Assembly: GCA_946183095.1 (NCBI GenBank)
Contig: CAMHBE010000146.1
Location: 1 to 5,781 of the forward strand
From: an uncultured Clostridia bacterium
Lineage (GTDB): Bacteria > Bacillota > Clostridia > Oscillospirales > Ruminococcaceae
Length of the DNA stretch: 5,781 nucleotides
Direction: 5' to 3'
Of the stretch, positions 1 through 5,300 are shown piece after piece. The translations under genes and the position numbers were made by a program. A model generated the notes under the pieces. It saw only the letters and a list, made by a program, of their open reading frames with translations. It made no database searches and had not been told where the DNA came from. Positions within the stretch are counted from its first letter, which is position 1; every line of letters starts with the position of its first letter.

Positions 1-1
1 A

Positions 2-241
2 AGGTTCAGCATAGACCTGATATTCCTTGACTACCTCATGCCGGAGATGACGGGACCCGAGGTGCTGATGCGGATCAGAGATGACGGACGCTATGCGGAT
101 ATCCCCGTTGTATTTCTGACCGGCGTTTCGGAAAAGCAGACGGTAATAAAGACTATCATCGAATTCAAGCCGCAGGGATATATTTTAAAGCCTACGACCA
201 AAATAGATATCATCACAAAGGTTATAGAAATACTCGGATAG
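2..241 (+). CDS. Response-regulator receiver domain, C-terminal part (5' end outside window)
   Basis: The frame is open from base 2 to the TAG at 239-241 and gives 79 residues of a CheY-like receiver domain. The phosphoacceptor Asp (codon 29-31) lies in the beta3 motif LIFLDYLMPEMTG. The conserved switch Thr (codon 119-121) is in VVFLTG, and the conserved Lys (codon 188-190) is in YILKP at the end of beta5. All three active-site elements expected in this part are intact; the N-terminal acidic pair lies before the window. The ATG at 38 follows the phosphoacceptor and cannot be the true start. A stand-alone receiver would need roughly 45 more residues upstream. The fragment could equally be the C-terminal receiver of a hybrid histidine kinase, and the adjacent Hpt gene fits either. 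It should receive phosphate from a kinase and exchange it with the Hpt protein in the cytoplasm. No output domain follows the receiver. Confidence 0.93.
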   Translation, partial: RFSIDLIFLDYLMPEMTGPEVLMRIRDDGRYADIPVVFLTGVSEKQTVIKTIIEFKPQGYILKPTTKIDIITKVIEILG

Positions 242-251
242 GAGGAAACAC

Positions 252-854
252 ATGGAACAGAAGCTGCAGGAATTACAGGCGCTCGGGCTTGATACCGATA
301 CGGGTATCATGTTTACCGGATCGCCGGAAAAGTACATACCCGCGATAGCCCGGTATGTCAGAAGCTGTGAGGATAACATATCCGGTATCCGGGAGCATCT
401 TGCCTCCGGAGATATACAGCGATACACGATCGCTGTACACGCGGTCAAGAGCAATTCCAAAATGATCGGTCACACGGAGCTCTTCAAGGCGTTCGAGAGC
501 CTTGAAGCAGCGGGAAAGCGGGACGATCTCGCGTTCATCGGCGAAAACAACGACCGGATACTGGAGCGCTACGCCGAGGCCGCAGAGCAGCTGAAGCCTT
601 TCGCGGAGGGACCTGCCGAAGCCGCGGCGCCCGCGATAGCTCTTGCCGAAGCCGGCGAGACCGCGGAAAAGCTGCTCGAAGCGCTCGACGACTTCGATGA
701 TGAGCTCTCGGCGGAGCTTGTCACAAGGCTCTCGGACTATCCGTTCGGGGACGGGGATAGGGAAAAGCTTGCCGAGACAAAAAAGCTTATATCCGATTTT
801 ATGTACGACGAAGCGGCCGACCTTATACGGGAGCTGCAAGGCAGGCTGCAATAA
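252..854 (+). CDS. Hpt-domain phosphotransfer protein with extra C-terminal helical region
   Basis: This 200-residue protein has a histidine phosphotransfer domain at about residues 20-115. Its signature is AVHAVKSNSKMIG (61-73), where His63 is the predicted phosphorylated residue, followed by Lys66 and Gly73 of the Hpt box. It should relay phosphate between receiver domains of a multistep phosphorelay in the cytoplasm. An Ala/Glu/Pro-rich linker (about 117-135) leads to a second acidic helical region (136-200) with a central SDYPF motif; I recall similar segments near Hpt domains in clostridial hybrid kinases but cannot name a family. The start is supported by GGAGG at 241-245, six bases before the ATG, which overlaps the stop codon of the receiver gene and implies translational coupling. 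The stop at 852-854 directly abuts the regulatory region of the next operon. The Hpt call is firm; the C-terminal region is unassigned. Confidence 0.92.
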   Translation: MEQKLQELQALGLDTDTGIMFTGSPEKYIPAIARYVRSCEDNISGIREHLASGDIQRYTIAVHAVKSNSKMIGHTELFKAFESLEAAGKRDDLAFIGENNDRILERYAEAAEQLKPFAEGPAEAAAPAIALAEAGETAEKLLEALDDFDDELSAELVTRLSDYPFGDGDREKLAETKKLISDFMYDEAADLIRELQGRLQ

Positions 855-884
855 GCCGTTTGCGCCGTATGACCTACCGCTTGT
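855..884 (+). promoter_or_regulatory. Candidate LytTR operator: two 9-bp direct repeats, 12-bp gap
   Basis: GCCGTTTGC (855-863) and ACCGCTTGT (876-884) match at six of nine positions and start 21 bp apart, about two helical turns. LytTR-family regulators such as AgrA bind paired 9-bp repeats of the general form (A/T)(A/C)(C/A)GTTN(A/G)(T/G) separated by 12-13 bp, usually just upstream of the -35. Here the second repeat ends ten bases before the -35 at 895. A third related word, GCCGTATGA, lies at 864-872 but does not fit the spacing. Because the operon encodes a LytTR protein (1346-1801), autoregulation is the natural inference. Binding itself is not shown. Confidence 0.55.
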
Positions 885-894
885 TCCAAAAGTA

Positions 895-923
895 TTGACT
901 TCACGAAACGGGGCATATATAAT
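895..923 (+). promoter_or_regulatory. Sigma-A type promoter of the LytTR/DUF3021 operon
   Basis: TTGACT (895-900) and TATAAT (918-923) are separated by exactly 17 bp. This is one mismatch from the ideal housekeeping promoter. Transcription should start near 930 and give a leader of about 35 bases before the ATG at 967. It is the only strong promoter I see in the window. It separates the phosphorelay genes from the four-gene operon, although no terminator lies before it, so readthrough from the Hpt gene is possible. Confidence 0.85.
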
Positions 924-966
924 GGCATTAAGGCGATAACCAACGTCCCGGAAGGAGATAATACTT

Positions 967-1137
967 ATGAGCAGGACAGCGGAAGATCTGATATGCGAGA
1001 TACTGAACAATGAAGCTATGAGCGCGGAGCTTATGGCAGCAATGAGCGAGCCGTCAAAGGTCGCGGAGTTTCTGAAGGCGTATGACTGCGATACAAATGT
1101 CAGCGAATTTATAAAAATGCTCGATAATACAAATTAA
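967..1137 (+). CDS. Nif11-like small protein, 56 residues
   Basis: ATG at 967 is preceded by GGAAGGAG (950-957) with a nine-base gap and is the first gene after the promoter. The product begins MSRTAEDLICEILNNEAMS and ends MLDNTN. The pattern of a short acidic helix, ILNNEAMSAELMAAM (residues 12-26), then SEPSKVAEFLKAYDCD (29-42) and VSEFIKML resembles the Nif11 domain (LxxDxxLxxxLxxA, then a segment like LAxxxGYDxTxxEF). Nif11-like domains serve as leaders of some RiPP precursors but also occur as stand-alone proteins. Here there is no Gly-Gly or Gly-Ala cleavage motif and no core peptide: the protein ends where the leader domain would end, and no modification enzyme lies in the window. It may be a small regulator or partner protein of the operon. 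The coding call is strong; the family call is by pattern only. Confidence 0.78.
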   Translation: MSRTAEDLICEILNNEAMSAELMAAMSEPSKVAEFLKAYDCDTNVSEFIKMLDNTN

Positions 1138-1152
1138 ACGGAGAGACGGGAA

Positions 1153-1371
1153 ATGCGGAAGGACGAACCTATTTTCGCAGAATGTCTGCTGTTTGTGTGC
1201 AGGGAGTGCCACACCAAGACCGAACACCCTCACCAGCACTGGTGCAAGCTAGCGGAGAGCAGAGACACGGGCTGCGCCGACTGTCTTTACGGGCAGACAA
1301 ACGGAAAATGCACACACCCATACAGGAAAAAGGCGATGAGAATACATGAAGAAGATAAACGTAACATTTGA
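1153..1371 (+). CDS. Cys/His-rich small protein, putative metal-binding
   Basis: The 72-residue product starts at the ATG behind GGAGAG (1140-1145, seven-base gap), fifteen bases after the previous stop. It has seven Cys (11, 16, 19, 31, 41, 44, 53) and five or more His (20, 25, 27, 29, 55). Two CxxC pairs, 16-19 and 41-44, with the intervening HxHxHWC segment (25-31), look like a small zinc ribbon or similar metal-binding fold, followed by a basic tail. There is no signal peptide or TM segment, so it is probably cytoplasmic. Codon choice (CAC, TGC, AAG, GAC) matches the neighbouring genes, which argues that it is real. Its last 26 bases overlap the start of the LytTR gene in another frame, so translation of the two may be coupled. 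I do not recognise a family. A redox role or a Cys-rich peptide substrate are alternatives. Confidence 0.72.
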   Translation: MRKDEPIFAECLLFVCRECHTKTEHPHQHWCKLAESRDTGCADCLYGQTNGKCTHPYRKKAMRIHEEDKRNI

Positions 1372-1801
1372 AAAGGACGAGACGCTCGACAGCATTGACG
1401 TTACTGTCAGAGCGTCGGAGAATGACAACGAGGTATCCGCCCTTATCGACAGGATAAACTCGGGCGGCGCCGATACCATATCCGTGAGCGTCGGGAACGT
1501 CACCGACGTGGTTCCTGTAGGCGATATAGTCCTGCTCACGGTCGAGGGGAAGACCGTGAACGTGATAACGGAGAACGACCGCTTCACGGCACGTCAGCCT
1601 CTTAACAGCATCGAGAGCATTCTCGACCCGAAGCGTTTTGTCCGGATATCGCGATATGAGATCGTAAATCTCACAAAGGTGATGCGCTATGATTTCACGC
1701 TTGGCGGTACGCTTCGCATAGAGCTCAGGGGCGGTATGGAGACATGGGCTTCGCGCCGCTGCATACCGGCAGTACGCAGAAAGCTTTCGGGAAAGGAGTA
1801 A
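1346..1801 (+). CDS. LytTR-family DNA-binding transcriptional regulator
   Basis: This 151-residue protein lacks a receiver domain. The N-terminal part (1-50) is the beta-alpha segment typical of stand-alone LytTR regulators: MKKINVTFEKDE, then VTVRASENDNEVSALIDRI. The LytTR domain covers about 56-148, with VGDIVLLTVEGKTVNV, then LDPKRFVRISRYEIVNL (93-109) and the terminal WASRRCIPAVRRKL (134-147). Phe98, Arg100, Ser102, Asn108 and Ser136-Arg137 correspond to commonly conserved positions. It should bind paired 9-bp repeats such as those at 855-884. The start at 1346 gives the natural N-terminus, but its ribosome site is weak (AGGAAAAAGG, 1324-1333) and lies inside the upstream gene, consistent with coupling. 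The gene ends four bases before the DUF3021 gene. This pairing resembles streptococcal HdrRM/BrsRM-type LytTR regulatory systems, where the membrane partner inhibits the regulator. Confidence 0.92.
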   Translation: MKKINVTFEKDETLDSIDVTVRASENDNEVSALIDRINSGGADTISVSVGNVTDVVPVGDIVLLTVEGKTVNVITENDRFTARQPLNSIESILDPKRFVRISRYEIVNLTKVMRYDFTLGGTLRIELRGGMETWASRRCIPAVRRKLSGKE

Positions 1802-1805
1802 TACG

Positions 1806-2273
1806 ATGTTAAAAAGAACACTCAAACGGGCGGGCATAGGTTTCCTGCTCGGCATAGCGATAGGCAATCTGATCGCGTTTCTGTTTGATTCGGTATTCGG
1901 CGGAAGCGGTCCCATTGTATCACAGAAAGCGCTGGAACTCTTCGGAGGCGAGGTAGAGGCACTTCTCATTCAGTCATTCCTTTCGGGACTGATCGGTTTT
2001 GCGGGATGCGCGGGAATGACATTCTATGAAATGGAAGAATGGAGCCTGCTGCGCATAATGGCAAGCCATCTCGGTGTGGTATTTGCGGTGTTCCTGCCTG
2101 TATCGTATATACTCGGCTGGTTCACCGATCTGACCGAACTGCTGATAATAAGCGGGATGATGCTCGTTTCCTACTTCATCGTATGGCGGATAATGTGCCA
2201 TATATACAAGAAGCAGGTGGATGAGCTCAATGAGATACAGCAGAAGTTCAACAGCGACAAAAAGGCAGCATGA
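1806..2273 (+). CDS. DUF3021-type four-TM membrane protein, probable partner of the LytTR regulator
   Basis: The 155-residue protein starts at the ATG behind AAAGGAG (1792-1798), a site lying within the 3' end of the LytTR gene. Four hydrophobic segments are visible at about 10-28, 53-72, 81-106 and 111-132. They are followed by a charged, probably cytoplasmic tail (134-155, KKQVDELNEIQQKF) with coiled-coil character. The pattern FYEMEEWSLLRIMASHLG followed by VFLPVSYILGWF (73-106) is the characteristic DUF3021 core: an acidic loop, SLL, a His in TM3, FLP, then LGW. DUF3021 genes are commonly found directly after LytTR genes. By analogy with HdrM/BrsM-type proteins it may sequester its LytTR partner at the membrane until a signal is received. 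That role is inferred from the pairing and is not shown here. The protein family call is firm. Confidence 0.88.
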   Translation: MLKRTLKRAGIGFLLGIAIGNLIAFLFDSVFGGSGPIVSQKALELFGGEVEALLIQSFLSGLIGFAGCAGMTFYEMEEWSLLRIMASHLGVVFAVFLPVSYILGWFTDLTELLIISGMMLVSYFIVWRIMCHIYKKQVDELNEIQQKFNSDKKAA

Positions 2274-2329
2274 CTCTTTCTTTACGGACGGGTCTTTGTA
2301 AATACATTATTTCAAAAGGAGTTGACAAT
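2274..2329 (+). promoter_or_regulatory. Intergenic gap with a strong RBS and no clear terminator
   Basis: These 56 bases separate DUF3021 from the large secreted protein. AAAAGGAG at 2314-2321, eight bases before the ATG at 2330, is a strong ribosome binding site and fixes that start. A weak inverted repeat, TTTAC (2281-2285) with GTAAA (2298-2302), has a 12-base loop and no T-run, so it is not a convincing terminator. A possible promoter (TTTACG at 2281, CATTAT at 2305, 18-bp gap) is poor. Transcription may therefore continue from the promoter at 895. Confidence 0.5.
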
Positions 2330-5300
2330 ATGTTCACACAAAAACGAACAGGAAAGGTAATAATAAGCTGGATACTCTGTATCGCCATGGTGATAGGGTT
2401 CCTGCCGGAGTTTACCTTCAAGGCGAGCGCGGGACTTGACACCAAAGCCGCGCCCGTACTGAATGAGGCGTCGTATGACGCAAGCTCGCAGAAGCTGTTT
2501 GTGGAATTCACGACAGAGCTTGTCGAGGTCGCAAGCTGCTATGAGCTTTTCCTTCTTACCCCGGACACGCTTTCCGATTCCATGGGAAGCTTTACTGTCT
2601 CGGGAACGACATATAACACTCTCGGAATAATGACAGTGGCAAAGTCGCAGGCTACGGAAGACGGCAATACCGTTCAGGTGATGTCGAAGATGTATTTCGG
2701 AAATAACGAACCGCCCTCTGACGGAGAAACAGTATATGCCGCGGTCTATGTTGAGAGCATGGTGGACGAACAGTACGAAACGTCCGACCTCAGCAACCTG
2801 ATAACGATCACCGTTGACGGCGACCCCGTCCCGACCGTGACCCAGCCCTCCTGTGAGCAGCCTTGGGAGGGTGTCTCGTGGAATATCGGCACAGACAATC
2901 CCGGAAACCTCACGTTCATGAAGAATGACGGGAGCTTCACGTTTGACAGCCTTTATTACGGCACAACGTTACTTACCGCCGGTACCGCGTATGAGATAAC
3001 GAGCGGCGGCAATCTCTCGATGATGTGGGAATACCTAAAATCCCTCGGCGCGGGCACTCATGTGTTCACGCTCCACTATACGGGGGTCGGAGCCGACGGC
3101 GTGACCACACCCATCGACCCGACACTTACCATAGTTCTTACGGGTTCGATTGTCTGGTGTACCCCCACGATAACCGTTACAGGCGCAGAAAGCGCTGTCA
3201 TCGACCCGGACAATTACACTATTGTATGGAAGAAAAGCAACGGCACTGCCGCTTCGTTCCCTGTAGCGGCGGGTACAACTCTTACATACAACGTCACCCC
3301 GAAGGATTCCCTCAAAGTTGACGGCGTGCAGTATTACAGGACAGCCACCGGCGATGTTACCCTGAATACCGACGGTCAGGAGGTAAATATCGCTCTGCCG
3401 CAGACGGGTACAGCCACGGTAACGCCGAAGTCTAAGGGCACGGCTATACCCTCCGGCTTTACCGTAACATGGTACAGCAAGGGCAGCTATATAAATACTT
3501 ACAGTAACGACTATTCCGGCGGCGATACTGCCGATGAAGATGCCGGCGATATGGCTGCGGGCGGCGAGGATACATACTATCAGATAGGTACCGGCGCGAC
3601 TTCCCCGAAGGTTGCCGCAGGAACCACGTTGTACTGCGATATCACCATGACCGGTGCGAACAGTGATAAATACCCCGATGTCGAAAAGATCGAGGTAGTG
3701 ATAGGCTTCGGCAATAAGGCGCAGGATGTTGCGCTTACCGCGAAGAATACCATTTCCCTCAATGTTACCGGCAAGGACGCGGAAAACGTTGATATCACCG
3801 CCGACGACTATACCGTATCATGGTATCAGAAGAACGATGAAGGCAGCTTCAAAAAAGCAGCGACCGGCAATATGCTCGCAAATCTCACGACATCCGTTGG
3901 CAAGGAATTTTACTATGAGATAACCCCAAAGGATTATTACAATTACGGCACAGGCAATACGGTCTATAACTGGCTGCGCTTCAAGGGCGTACCGCTTTCC
4001 GAGGAAACAAAGGTAACTGTCACCGAGGAAGCTCAGACAATAGATATCGCGCTTGATTCCGTAGTGCTTGTTGATCTTGCCGGAAGCATTACCAACGCGG
4101 CGGCTGTCGGAAAGGACAACCTCACCTTCACCGTTACTCAGGACCCGTTCGCGGGATATCTGAGCGGGTCGAGCTATTATTCCTACGGCTCAAAGTGGAG
4201 CGGCATCACCGAAAGCCTTACCTTAAACGACGACGGCAGCTTCACGATGAAGGTATGGGATTTCGGCGTTACGCTGAAAATAAAGGACAGCACCGACAAC
4301 TTCAAGACGGTATATAAAAACATAAGCGCGGCAGACCTCGCTGCTCCGCTCTCGATCACCATGACAGCGGAGGATCTCCCCACCTACATACCGCTGACGA
4401 TCGCAAAGCAGTACCCTTCCAGAAATGATAACGGCTACGATATATCAACTCTCAGCCGCGGTTACTGGAACAGCGACGAGGGCATATTCAATGACATGGT
4501 ATTCACGCTGAAAAACAGCGATGCCGTCATTCCCGCAGAGCTTTACACAGTTTCGCCGGACAGAGTTGAGTTCACCGGCGATGTGTCGGCTTACTTCGGC
4601 ATGGGCGACACGCTCACGCTTTCCTACACTGTTGAGGATATCAAGGGCGAGGTCGTAAAGACGAGCGACAGCGTTAAGGTGCTGAAATATTACAGCTACG
4701 GCACGGATTACGAGGATCAGCATTTTGACCTTTCGTATAAGGAATACGGCAGGGCTTATATCACCGCTGATGTTGTTTCGAGCTGGTACAAGCACGCTTA
4801 TGCTGTCTATGATTCCAACGGCGACCTTGTTTCGGGCGAGGAGGCTTACGGTTCTTCATCTACAAGCGGTCTGCTTCCCCCCGGTACTTATACTGCGGTG
4901 GTATGGAGAAGCGTAAATTGGCTGTCCGTTCCGTCCAAGCTGTCGGCATTGACCGCTCTGCTCGATACCACCGAATATGTGTCGCAGGAGTTCACCGTTT
5001 CAAACGGTCTGCTGACCTATGTGACATTAGGCACCCCCGGCGAGATAGCCGATCATGCGCTGTTCACGGAAGACACAGGCTTTAAGGACGAATCCGTGAA
5101 TGTCGTATCGGAGGAATGGACTCTTGTTACGCTGCCTTTTGAGGTAGATCCGACGATCGCGGCGGCTAACCCCGACGCTCACTATGCGTTCACAGTACAG
5201 ACACTCTTTGGAATATGGACTTTGCAAAAAAATGTTGAGACACGCCAAGCCGGATATCATTCCACACCGGAGAGCGATAAATACATCAGCGTTTACTGCG

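Noticed and set aside
38..40. ATG at 38 as the start of a 67-residue protein
   Set aside because: It lies downstream of the phosphoacceptor Asp, and the receiver frame continues upstream to the window edge.
643..939. + strand frame in the Hpt 3' half running through the promoter
   Set aside because: Out-of-frame Ser/Arg/Lys/Pro-rich product with no RBS; it overlaps the Hpt coding region and the promoter.
273..1010. Long antisense reading frame opposite the Hpt gene and promoter
   Set aside because: It mirrors the codon pattern of the well-supported Hpt gene, runs across the promoter and operator, lacks any recognisable domain, and has an unnatural composition.
1169..1969. 266-residue antisense reading frame across the Cys-rich, LytTR and DUF3021 genes
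   Set aside because: It spans three genes with good ribosome sites and domain matches on the other strand and has no RBS or family match of its own.
2281..2302. Inverted repeat TTTAC/GTAAA as a terminator after DUF3021
   Set aside because: Only five A/T-rich base pairs with a 12-base loop and no following T-run.
2322..2327. Perfect -35 hexamer TTGACA just before the ATG at 2330
   Set aside because: At 17 bp spacing the downstream hexamer is CGAACA, not a -10, and transcription would start inside the signal-peptide codons. It is more likely chance sequence between RBS and start.
2378..2380. Cys17 in the signal peptide as a lipoprotein anchor
   Set aside because: It lies in the middle of the hydrophobic core (WILCIAM) without the LAGC-type lipobox; ASA at 32-34 is a better type I cleavage site.
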